DNA of 53,404 bases. It comes from Actinomycetota bacterium (GTDB lineage Bacteria; Actinomycetota; Acidimicrobiia; IMCC26256; PALSA-555). A model generated the notes under the pieces. That model saw only the letters and a program-made list of their open reading frames with translations. It was not told where the DNA came from and did no database searches. Location: positions 1 to 53,404 of the forward strand of contig VGBI01000008.1 of the NCBI GenBank assembly GCA_016870595.1, in the 5' to 3' direction. Shown here one piece after another: positions 1 to 7,194 of this stretch. Positions within the stretch are counted from its first letter, which is position 1, and the number at the start of each line of letters is the position of its first letter. A program made the translations under genes and the position numbers.

Positions 1-411
1 GCGCAGGATGTGCCAGGGCACCACGTTGGCGTGGTGCTCGAGGTGACTGAGGACGATGGCGTCGCCGGGCTGCAGGTTGGCCCGGGCCCATGAGTAGGCG
101 ACGAGGTTGATGGCCTCGGTGGCGTTGCGGGTGAAGACGATCTCGCGTGACTCCCGGGCGCCCACGAAGCGTGCGACCTTGGTGCGGGCCGCCTCGAACA
201 GCGTGGTCGCCTCCTCGGCGATCGTGTAGGCGCCCCGGTGCACGTTGGCGTACGACTCGCGGTAGACGCGGTCCATGGCGTCGAGCACGGCCTGGGGCTT
301 CTGGGCCGACGAGGCCGAGTCGAGGTAGACCAGGCGCTTGCCCCGCACCTCGCGGCGCAGGATCGGGAAGTCGGCCTGGATGCGGGCGACGTCGAGGGCG
401 GTCGTGCTCAC
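1..411 (-). CDS. sufS: Cysteine desulfurase SufS (N-terminal part; runs off window start)
   Basis: Minus-strand translation MSTTALDVARIQADFPILRREVRGKRLVYLDSASSAQKPQAVLDAMDRVYRESYANVHRGAYTIAEEATTLFEAAR...; GTG start overlaps sufC stop (GTGA, 408-411). Confidence 0.9.
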   Translation of the reverse strand, partial: MSTTALDVARIQADFPILRREVRGKRLVYLDSASSAQKPQAVLDAMDRVYRESYANVHRGAYTIAEEATTLFEAARTKVARFVGARESREIVFTRNATEAINLVAYSWARANLQPGDAIVLSHLEHHANVVPWHILR

Positions 412-1166
412 GCCGACACCTCGGTCCGGAATGCGTCGAAGCCGTCACGCTCGACCCGGGCCGCGACCTCGGGCCCACCGCTGACGGCGATCCGGCCGTC
501 GAGGAGCACGTGCACGCGGTCGGGGGCGAGGTGGTCGAGGATCCGCTGGTAGTGGGTGATCACGAGGAGGGCCAGCGCGGGCCGGTCGGCCCGGATCTCC
601 TGGATGCTGCGGGCGACGTCGACGAGGGCGTCGATGTCGAGGCCGGAGTCGGGCTCGTCGAGCACGGCGAGGTCGGGCTCCATCAGCGCCATCTGCAGGA
701 TCTCGTTCTTCTTGCGCTCCCCGCCCGAGAACCCCTCGTTGAGGTAGCGGGAGACGAAGCGGTCGTCCATGCCGAGCCGCCCGGACCACGCCAGCACCGC
801 CATGCGCACCTCGAGGACCGAGAAGTCGGCGATCCCCTTGCGGTTGGCCAGTGCCTGGCGCAGGAAGTTCAAGACGCTGACCCCGGGGATCGCCTCGGGG
901 TGCTGGAAGCCGAGGAACATGCCCCGGGCCGCCCGGCCGTCGGGTCCGAGGTCGGTGACGTCCTCGCCCCGGAAGCGGATCCGGCCCGCGGTCACCGTGT
1001 ACCCAGGGTCGGCGAGGAGGGTCTTGGCCAGCGTGGACTTGCCGGAGCCGTTGGGGCCCATGAGCGCGTGCACCTCGCCCTCGGGCACGGCCAGCGACAC
1101 GCCCCGGAGGATCTCGTGGTCGCCGACGGCGACATGGAGGTCGTCGAGCTCGAGGACGGGAGCCAT
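408..1166 (-). CDS. sufC: Fe-S cluster assembly ATPase SufC
   Basis: ORF 252 aa; Walker A GPNGSGKST, signature FSGGERKKNEILQ, LDEPDSGLDIDAL typical of SufC. Confidence 0.95.
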   Translation of the reverse strand: MAPVLELDDLHVAVGDHEILRGVSLAVPEGEVHALMGPNGSGKSTLAKTLLADPGYTVTAGRIRFRGEDVTDLGPDGRAARGMFLGFQHPEAIPGVSVLNFLRQALANRKGIADFSVLEVRMAVLAWSGRLGMDDRFVSRYLNEGFSGGERKKNEILQMALMEPDLAVLDEPDSGLDIDALVDVARSIQEIRADRPALALLVITHYQRILDHLAPDRVHVLLDGRIAVSGGPEVAARVERDGFDAFRTEVSA

Positions 1167-1200
1167 GCCCGTAGTGTAATTCCCACTACCGCCGTAGTGG
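1167..1200 (-). promoter_or_regulatory. sufC promoter with candidate operator (GTAGTG..CCACTAC-cgcc-GTAGTGG)
   Basis: Perfect 7-bp inverted repeat CCACTAC(1183-1189)/GTAGTGG(1194-1200) plus a third half-site GTAGTG(1171-1176); minus-strand TACACT (1178-1173) lies 6 nt before the ATG. Confidence 0.6.
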
Positions 1201-1227
1201 AAAAGTCCGGGAGCGCCCGTGCCGCCG

Positions 1228-2355
1228 TCAGCGTCGGCCGGCGGCGGCCCGGGTGAGCTCGTCGGCGATGCGCCCGGGCGGATCCGGGGCCCGCAGGGGC
1301 GGCCGGCGGCGGCGGCGCTCGGCCGACGTGGGCCCGGTGGTCCCGAGCCGGTCGGCGAGCGCGGTGGCGAGGGCGGCGGCGTCGCCGACCCGGACCAGGT
1401 CGGCCGCGCCCGGGGCGGCCGCCGCGGCGATCTCCCGGGGCCCGCCCGCGTCGGACATCACCACCGGGGTCCCGCAGGCCAGGGCCTCCACCGCCACGAG
1501 GCCGTAGGGCTCGGGCTCGGTCGACGGCACGGCGAGCACGTCGAGGTCGGCGAGCAGCTCGGCGACGTCGGTGCGGGGACCGAGCCAATGGGTGCGGGGC
1601 AGGGTGGCGGCGAGGACGTGCAGCGCCTCGGCGTAGGCCTCCTTGCCGCGCACCGGCGCGCCCGCCACCACGAGGTGCGCGTCGGGGACCCGGGCCCGCA
1701 CGAGCGGCAGCGCGTCGAGCAGCACCTCGACGCCCTTCCACGTGTCGATCCGCCCGGCCATCCCGATCACCGGTACGTCGTCGGGGATCCCGGCCCCGGC
1801 CCGGAACGTCCCGGCGCGCGCGGGGGAGAACTCGGCGGGGTCGGCCGTCTCGTGGACGACGACGACGTCGGCACCTGGGAGCTGGTCGGCGACCGCCTGC
1901 GACACCGCGAGCACCCGCGTCGCGAAGTGCCGGGTGAGCACCTGCTCGACCCGCAGTGCCGCCGTCGATTGCACGGTGATCTCGCGGGCGTGCCACACGT
2001 GGGGCCGCCGGGTCAGGGCCGCGGCGGCCCAGCCGTACCACGAGTGCAGCGAGTTCGAGTGCACGACGTCGATGTCGAGGGCGCGGATCAGCCGGGTGAT
2101 CCGACCCACGGCGACCGGCCAGCCGGCCCCGTAGCGCGCCCAGTCCGCGGATCCGTGCGACGTCGAGATGCGGGCCATGGGCACGACGTGCACCGCGGCG
2201 CCCGCCGCCTCGAGCCCCGGCCGCAGCGGCGGATCGGCCGGGACGACGACGTGGCACTCGAACGCCGCGGGTGGCAGGCTGCGCAGCATCCTGACCAGGG
2301 CCTGATCCGAGCCGCCGCGCTCGGCGACGGGTTGGATCGTGAGCAGCCGGACCAT
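1228..2355 (-). CDS. GT4-family glycosyltransferase
   Basis: MVRLLTIQPVAERGGSDQALVRML...GMAGRIDTWKGVEVLLDAL...VPSTEPEPYGLVAVEALACGTPVV: GT4 C-terminal motif. ORF extends upstream, but this start is the natural one. Confidence 0.85.
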   Translation of the reverse strand: MVRLLTIQPVAERGGSDQALVRMLRSLPPAAFECHVVVPADPPLRPGLEAAGAAVHVVPMARISTSHGSADWARYGAGWPVAVGRITRLIRALDIDVVHSNSLHSWYGWAAAALTRRPHVWHAREITVQSTAALRVEQVLTRHFATRVLAVSQAVADQLPGADVVVVHETADPAEFSPARAGTFRAGAGIPDDVPVIGMAGRIDTWKGVEVLLDALPLVRARVPDAHLVVAGAPVRGKEAYAEALHVLAATLPRTHWLGPRTDVAELLADLDVLAVPSTEPEPYGLVAVEALACGTPVVMSDAGGPREIAAAAAPGAADLVRVGDAAALATALADRLGTTGPTSAERRRRRPPLRAPDPPGRIADELTRAAAGRR

Positions 2356-3544
2356 GCGCGTCGCCCTCAACCTCGAGCAGCTCCTCCAGCCGACTCCGGG
2401 CGGGATCGGCCGGTACGCCGCGGAGTTGGCGAGGGTACTGCCCACTCTCCCAGCGTCCGACGACCCGGGCGCGGGCGCAGCCGACGACCCGGGCGCGGCC
2501 GTCGACGCGGGCGCGGTCGAGGTCGTCCCGTTCGTCGCCCGCCACCCCGGCCCGGTGGTGGACGCGACGATGCGGGCGGCCGGGCTCGGCCCCGCCACCG
2601 TCCTCCCGTGGCCGCGCCCGCTGCTCTACGAGCTCTGGAACCGGTGGGGCCGGGCCGATCCGCTCCGCCGTCTGCCCGCCGGGGCGGTCGACGTCGTGCA
2701 CGCACCCTCGGTGGCGGTCCCGCCGCGGCGCCGGACGCCGCTGGTGGTCACCGTGCACGACGCCGCCCCGATGCGGTTCCCCGACACCTATCCGCCCCGG
2801 GGCCGGCGCTTCCACGAACAGGGGGTGCGGGCGGCGGCGGCGCGGGCCGACGCGGTCGTGGCCCCGACCGCGGTGGCCGCCGACGAGGTCGCCGAGTTCA
2901 CCGCGATCCCCCGGGACCGGATCGTCCCCATCCACCACGGGGTGGACCACACGCCGGCCACCGACGCCGAGGTCGCGGCGGCCCGGGCCGACCTCGGGCT
3001 CGGCGATCGTCCGTACGTGTGCTGGGTCGGGACGCTCGAGCCCCGCAAGGACGTCGGGGTGCTGATCGACGCGTTCGCCCGGCTCGTCGATCGGGACGAC
3101 CCCCCGCACCGACTCGTGCTCGTGGGTCCGAGCGGATGGCTCGACGGCGCCGGGGCCGCCGTGACGCGGGCTGCGACCCTCGGCGACCGGGTCCGCTTCA
3201 CCGGAGCCGTCCCGGCCGACCGTCTGCGCGCGCTCTACGGCGGTGCCGACTGCTTCGCGCTGCCGAGTCGTCACGAGGGCTTCGGGCTCCCCGTGCTCGA
3301 GGCCGCGGCGCAGGGCACGGCGGTGTTGGCGTCCGACCTCCCGGTGCTGCGGGAGATCGCGGGCACGGCGGCGCGCTTCGTCCCCGTCGGGGACGTGGAG
3401 GCGTGGACCCACGCGCTCGGCGACCTCCTCCGAGACGACGCCGCGCGCGCCGCCCTGGGCGCAGCCGGTCGGGCGCGGGCCGCCGAGTTCACCTGGGCGC
3501 GCAGCGCGCGCGCCCACCTCGCCGTCTACCGGTCCGTCTGCTGA
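2354..3544 (+). CDS. GT4-family glycosyltransferase
   Basis: MRVALNLEQLLQPTPGGIGRYAAEL...WVGTLEPRKDVGVLIDAFARL...LPSRHEGFGLPVLEAAAQGTAVLASD. Alternative in-frame GTG at 2339. Confidence 0.85.
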   Translation: MRVALNLEQLLQPTPGGIGRYAAELARVLPTLPASDDPGAGAADDPGAAVDAGAVEVVPFVARHPGPVVDATMRAAGLGPATVLPWPRPLLYELWNRWGRADPLRRLPAGAVDVVHAPSVAVPPRRRTPLVVTVHDAAPMRFPDTYPPRGRRFHEQGVRAAAARADAVVAPTAVAADEVAEFTAIPRDRIVPIHHGVDHTPATDAEVAAARADLGLGDRPYVCWVGTLEPRKDVGVLIDAFARLVDRDDPPHRLVLVGPSGWLDGAGAAVTRAATLGDRVRFTGAVPADRLRALYGGADCFALPSRHEGFGLPVLEAAAQGTAVLASDLPVLREIAGTAARFVPVGDVEAWTHALGDLLRDDAARAALGAAGRARAAEFTWARSARAHLAVYRSVC

Positions 3545-3590
3545 GGCCGGTCCGTCTGCTGAGCCCGGTCCGTCTGCTGAGCCCGGTCCG
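3529..3590. repeat. 18-bp tandem repeat (ccggtccgtctgctgagS), 3 full copies plus partial, spanning the GT4 stop codon
   Basis: Copies 3529-3546, 3547-3564, 3565-3582, partial from 3583; each carries TGA at the same phase. Confidence 0.85.
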
Positions 3591-3591
3591 T

Positions 3592-3628
3592 GGTGATCCC
3601 CGCTCCGGCGCGGTGCGGGGCGATCACC
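3592..3628. terminator. Imperfect hairpin between convergent genes
   Basis: GGTGATCCCCGC - loop - GCGGGgcGATCACC; lies at the convergent 3' ends; no T-tract. Confidence 0.45.
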
Positions 3629-4235
3629 AGCCCCGGTCGGCCCACTCCTGGAGGTACGGACGCTCGTGGGCGAGCGTGGTGTCGAGGCCGTGTCCGGGCA
3701 TGACCAGCAGGTCGCCCGCCAAGGCGAACAGCCGACGGTCGATGGACTCGAGGATGCGGGGGAAGTCGCCCTCGGGCGACCGGGTGTTGCCCGGTCCCCC
3801 GGGGAACAGGGTGTCGCCGGTGAACAGCACCGGGTGCCCCTCGATCCGGAACGAGGTCGAGCCCGGGGTGTGCCCGGGGTTGTGGATCGTGCGGAGGCGC
3901 AGGCGACCCACCTCGATCACCTCGTCGTCGGGCAGCACGAAGTCGTAGCCCGGGAGCATCGCGGCGTCGGCCTCGGCGATCCCGACGTCGATCCCGGCGT
4001 CGCGCAGGGCCGTCACCGCCTGGATGTGGTCCCAGTGGCCGTGGGTCGTGAGGACCCGCCGGACCCCGCTGGCCCGGGCCACCTCGAGCAGCAGGTCGTG
4101 CTCGTTGGCCGCGTCGACGATCACGGCGTCGCCGGAGGTCGTGCACCGGACCACGTACACGTTGTTCTCGAACGGGCCGACCACCAGCTTGTCGACCCGG
4201 ACGCCGGTGGCCTCGTAGTGGGGACGCCGGGGCAT
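3624..4235 (-). CDS. MBL-fold metallo-hydrolase (glyoxalase II-like)
   Basis: MPRRPHYEATGVRVDKLVVGPFENNVYVV...THGHWDHIQAV...NPGHTPGSTSF...LFTGDTLFPGGPGNT: THxHxDH motif. Confidence 0.88.
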   Translation of the reverse strand: MPRRPHYEATGVRVDKLVVGPFENNVYVVRCTTSGDAVIVDAANEHDLLLEVARASGVRRVLTTHGHWDHIQAVTALRDAGIDVGIAEADAAMLPGYDFVLPDDEVIEVGRLRLRTIHNPGHTPGSTSFRIEGHPVLFTGDTLFPGGPGNTRSPEGDFPRILESIDRRLFALAGDLLVMPGHGLDTTLAHERPYLQEWADRGW

Positions 4236-4400
4236 GGGTCGAGGGTAACGGTCCCCGGCCGCGGGGCCGGGCCGGGGGCGGTGACGGACGGTGTAGGTTG
4301 CCACCGGCCCGGGTCCCGCCCGACCGGTCCCGGCCCGCGAACCGCACCGTCAGCCGGATCGGCATCGACCGCCCGACCGGCACGACCAGGAGGACCCGTC

Positions 4401-5531
4401 ATGAACTTCGCCTTCTCGGAGGAGCAGGAGCAACTCCGCGACGCCGTCCGGCGGTTCATGGAGACCAAGTCGGCGTCCGAGGACGTCCGGCGGCTGATGG
4501 AGACCACCGACGGCTACGACCCGGCCGTGTGGGCCCAGATGGCCAACGAGCTCGGGCTCCAGAGCCTCGCCATCCCCGAGGAGTTCGGGGGGCAGGGCTT
4601 CACCTTCGTCGAGCTCGGCATCGTGCTCGAGGAGATGGGCCGGGTGCTGCTGTGCGCCCCCTACTTCTCCTCGGTGGTGCTCGCGGCCAACGCGATCCTC
4701 AACGCCGGGACCGACGCGCAGAAGGCCGAGCTCCTGCCCGGCATCGCGGCGGGCGAGACCATCGCGGCGCTCGCGTTCACCGAGCCGAACGGCAAGTGGG
4801 ACGCCGACGGGATCACCATGGAGGCGGTCGGCGGTGGCGACGCCTACACCCTGACCGGCACCAAGCACTTCGTCATCGACGGGCACACCGCCGACACCAT
4901 CGTGGTGGTGGCGCGTCAGGCGGGGACCACCGGCGAGGACGGCATCGGGTTCTTCGTCGTCGCGGGTGACGCCGCCGGCCTCACCCGCACCCCGCTCGCC
5001 ACCATGGACCAGACCCGCAAGCAGGCCCGGCTCGACTTCGCCGGGGTGGCGGCCACGCCGCTCGGCACCGTGGGCGCGGGCTGGCCGGCCCTGTCCAAGA
5101 CGCTCGACCAGGCTGCGGTCGCGATGGCCAACGAGAGCATCGGCGGCGCGCAGAAGTGCCTCGAGATGGCGGTCGAGTACGCCAAGGTGCGCGTGCAGTT
5201 CGGCCGTCCGATCGGATCGTTCCAGGCCATCAAGCACAAGTGCGCCGACATGCTGCTCGAGGTGGAGTCGGGCAAGTCGGCGGCCTACTACGCCGCCTGG
5301 GCGGCCGGCGAGGACAACGAGGAGCTCCCCGTGGTGGCGAGCCTGGCCAAGGCCTACGTCTCCGACGCCTACTTCCACGCCGCGGCCGAGAACATCCAGA
5401 TCCACGGCGGGATCGGGTTCACCTGGGAGCACGACGCCCACCTGTACTTCAAGCGGGCCAAGAGCTCCGAGATCCTCCTTGGCGATGCCACCTATCACCG
5501 CGAGCTCCTCGCCCAGCGCATCGGCATCTGA
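4401..5531 (+). CDS. Acyl-CoA dehydrogenase
   Basis: MNFAFSEEQEQLRDAVRRFMETKSASEDVRRLMET...AFTEPNGKWDADG...RVQFGRPIGSFQAIKHKCADML...QIHGGIGFTWEHDAHLYFKRA. Confidence 0.93.
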   Translation: MNFAFSEEQEQLRDAVRRFMETKSASEDVRRLMETTDGYDPAVWAQMANELGLQSLAIPEEFGGQGFTFVELGIVLEEMGRVLLCAPYFSSVVLAANAILNAGTDAQKAELLPGIAAGETIAALAFTEPNGKWDADGITMEAVGGGDAYTLTGTKHFVIDGHTADTIVVVARQAGTTGEDGIGFFVVAGDAAGLTRTPLATMDQTRKQARLDFAGVAATPLGTVGAGWPALSKTLDQAAVAMANESIGGAQKCLEMAVEYAKVRVQFGRPIGSFQAIKHKCADMLLEVESGKSAAYYAAWAAGEDNEELPVVASLAKAYVSDAYFHAAAENIQIHGGIGFTWEHDAHLYFKRAKSSEILLGDATYHRELLAQRIGI

Positions 5532-5564
5532 CCGGTCCGCGCCCACGGACCGCGGGCGGCGGCC

Positions 5565-6080
5565 CTGAGCGAGCTCGCCGCCCTGGTCTACGGCGCGGCG
5601 GCGCTGCTCCTCCTCGTCGGCGGGGCGCTGAAGCTCGTCGATCCGTCGGGCTCGGTCGGCGCGCTGCGCGTCCTCGGGATCCCGGTCGCACCGGGAACGG
5701 TGCGGGGGATCGCCGCCGCCGAGGTCGCGCTCGGGGCCGTCGCGCTCGCCGTGTCGGTGCCCGTGGTCGCGATCGCGGTGGGGGTGTCGTACGCGACGTT
5801 CTTCGGGGTCACGGCCGTCGCGCTGGCCCGGCGGCTCCCGATCGACTCGTGCGGGTGCCTGGGGCGGCTCGAGACGCCACCCGGGGTCCGCCATCTCGTC
5901 GTGCTCGGCATCGGCGTGCTCGCCGCGTTCGCCGAGGTGGTCGACCCGACCCCGGCCGCCCTCGAGCGCCTCGGGGAGCGGGGCGGGGCCGGCGTGCTGT
6001 TCGGCCTCGGGGTCGCCCTGTGCACCGGCGTCGCGGTGGTCGCCTTCCGGGCGGGCCGACGGCCTGCGACCCCCCGGTAG
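5565..6080 (+). CDS. MauE/DoxX-like membrane protein (probable CTG start)
   Basis: LSELAALVYGAAALLLLVGGALKLVDPSGSVGALRVLGIP...DSCGCLGRLE...; frame open from TGA 5529-5531 with no ATG/GTG/TTG until 5700, but similarity-like sequence starts at 5565. Confidence 0.65.
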   Translation: MSELAALVYGAAALLLLVGGALKLVDPSGSVGALRVLGIPVAPGTVRGIAAAEVALGAVALAVSVPVVAIAVGVSYATFFGVTAVALARRLPIDSCGCLGRLETPPGVRHLVVLGIGVLAAFAEVVDPTPAALERLGERGGAGVLFGLGVALCTGVAVVAFRAGRRPATPR

Positions 6081-6090
6081 CGTTCGCGCC

Positions 6091-6543
6091 GTGGACACCC
6101 TCGTCGTGCTGCTGCTCGTCGTCGGACTCGTGGTCGCGATCGCGGCGGTGCTCGTGGTCCGGGAGGCCATCCGTCTCGCCACGGCGCCGCCCCCCGTGGT
6201 CTTCGCGTTGGACGAGGCCTACGAGTGGGTGGTGGAGCGTCTCCCCGACGAGGTCGCCGCGACCCTCACCCCCGCCGACGTGCAGCGGATCCTGCGGTAC
6301 CAGGTGGATCTCTTCGACCGGTCGGGGGTGACCGGCAGCGGCACCAACGGCTCCACCCCGCACGCCCCGTCGGTCGTGGGGACCGCGGAGCTGGTCGACG
6401 AGATCGTGCGGCGGTCCGAGGCCGATGCCGACCCGTTCATCCCCGAGCAGGTGTACCCGGTGGTCGAGATCCTGCTCGAGTACCTGGCTGCGACCGGGGC
6501 CGTGAGCGCGCCGGCCGACCCGGAGCCCCCCGACCCGACCTGA
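6091..6543 (+). CDS. Hypothetical protein with N-terminal transmembrane helix
   Basis: ORF MDTLVVLLLVVGLVVAIAAVLVVREAIRLATAPPPVVFALDEAYEWVVERLPDEV...; TAGCGT 7 nt upstream of GTG. Confidence 0.7.
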   Translation: MDTLVVLLLVVGLVVAIAAVLVVREAIRLATAPPPVVFALDEAYEWVVERLPDEVAATLTPADVQRILRYQVDLFDRSGVTGSGTNGSTPHAPSVVGTAELVDEIVRRSEADADPFIPEQVYPVVEILLEYLAATGAVSAPADPEPPDPT

Positions 6544-6587
6544 CCCGGCGCGCCGTGCGATCGTGTCGGAAATACTGGGCGTCGGGG

Positions 6588-6614
6588 GGTGACGCGTGCT
6601 ACAAACGCGTCACC
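6588..6614. promoter_or_regulatory. Perfect 10-bp palindrome centred on a -10-like box (GGTGACGCGT-gctacaa-ACGCGTCACC)
   Basis: Arms 6588-6597 and 6605-6614; TACAAA at 6600-6605 inside; directly upstream of extended Shine-Dalgarno. Confidence 0.6.
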
Positions 6615-6637
6615 AGGGAAAGGAGGTGGTCCAACAC

Positions 6638-6679
6638 ATGCATGATCAACATGGGACCCTGGAGGTGCGCGGCCGCTAG
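6638..6679 (+). CDS. Candidate 13-aa mini-ORF (MHDQHGTLEVRGR) behind an extended Shine-Dalgarno
   Basis: AAAGGAGGTGGTCC (6619-6632) matches the 16S anti-SD complement AAAGGAGGTGATCC at 13/14 positions; ATG 6638, TAG 6677-6679. An overlapping 68-aa frame starts at ATG 6642 and ends 6848. Confidence 0.4.
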   Translation: MHDQHGTLEVRGR

Positions 6680-6860
6680 GCGTTCACGCCGGCCACACAC
6701 TCAGCCGGACCGCCAGGCGGAATCCCTCCGCCGCACCGGCACCGACTCGGCGGGATCTGGTCCCACCCGCACCCGACCGCCCATCGCAACTCCGCGGTGG
6801 CGCAGTCCTCAACGAGCGGTGTGCTCCACGAACACTCGGTCCTCGTGATCGACGGAGACA

Positions 6861-6889
6861 GTGGCCGGGGTCATCGACCCCGGCCACTT
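6861..6889 (+). terminator. Strong hairpin (13-bp perfect stem, 3-nt loop)
   Basis: AGTGGCCGGGGTC-ATC-GACCCCGGCCACT; downstream of mini-ORF unit; followed by TTCC, no long T-tract. Confidence 0.7.
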
Positions 6890-6953
6890 CCGTTGCGTGC
6901 GCGTGTTGCCCGGGTGGGCGCGGCCCGGCGGTCGGGGGAGTAGGTTTCGGTCC

Positions 6954-7175
6954 ATGCCGAGGCCCACCGCGTTCGAGCACCACCGCTACGTCGGCGACAA
7001 GCGGACCCAGCGCGTCTACGACCTCGATCTCGTCGACGTCGACGAGGACGTGGCCCGGGCGGTCGCCGACATCATGGCGGCCGAGAGCTTCCTCGCCTTC
7101 GCGCCCGACACGTTGGCCGAGGCCCGCAACCGCGGCTACCGGCCCGACCGGGCCACCCGCGCCGCCGCCGACTGA
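6954..7175 (+). CDS. Small conserved-looking hypothetical protein (73 aa)
   Basis: MPRPTAFEHHRYVGDKRTQRVYDLDLVDVDEDVARAVADIMAAESFLAFAPDTLAEARNRGYRPDRATRAAAD; TAGGTT 7 nt before ATG. Confidence 0.7.
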   Translation: MPRPTAFEHHRYVGDKRTQRVYDLDLVDVDEDVARAVADIMAAESFLAFAPDTLAEARNRGYRPDRATRAAAD

Positions 7176-7194
7176 CGCCGGCTGCTACGGCGGA

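Noticed and set aside
1219-3948. 909-aa plus ORF and 841-aa minus ORF (992-3517)
   Set aside because: Shadow frames across two real GT4 genes and sufC; low-complexity Arg/Gly/Pro sequence without family motifs.
3526-4383. Minus ORF ending in TDRAQQTDRAQQTDRPQQTDR repeats
   Set aside because: The repeats are the antisense translation of the 18-bp stop-codon repeat; the MBL gene occupies the same strand in another frame.
4350-6182. 610-aa minus ORF opposite acyl-CoA dehydrogenase
   Set aside because: Antisense shadow of a clear acyl-CoA dehydrogenase; no recognisable motif.
6593-6610. Similarity of 'gacgcgtgctacaaa' to a conserved 16S rRNA stretch (acgtgctacaatg)
   Set aside because: Only a short match with no other rRNA sequence around it; treated as coincidence.
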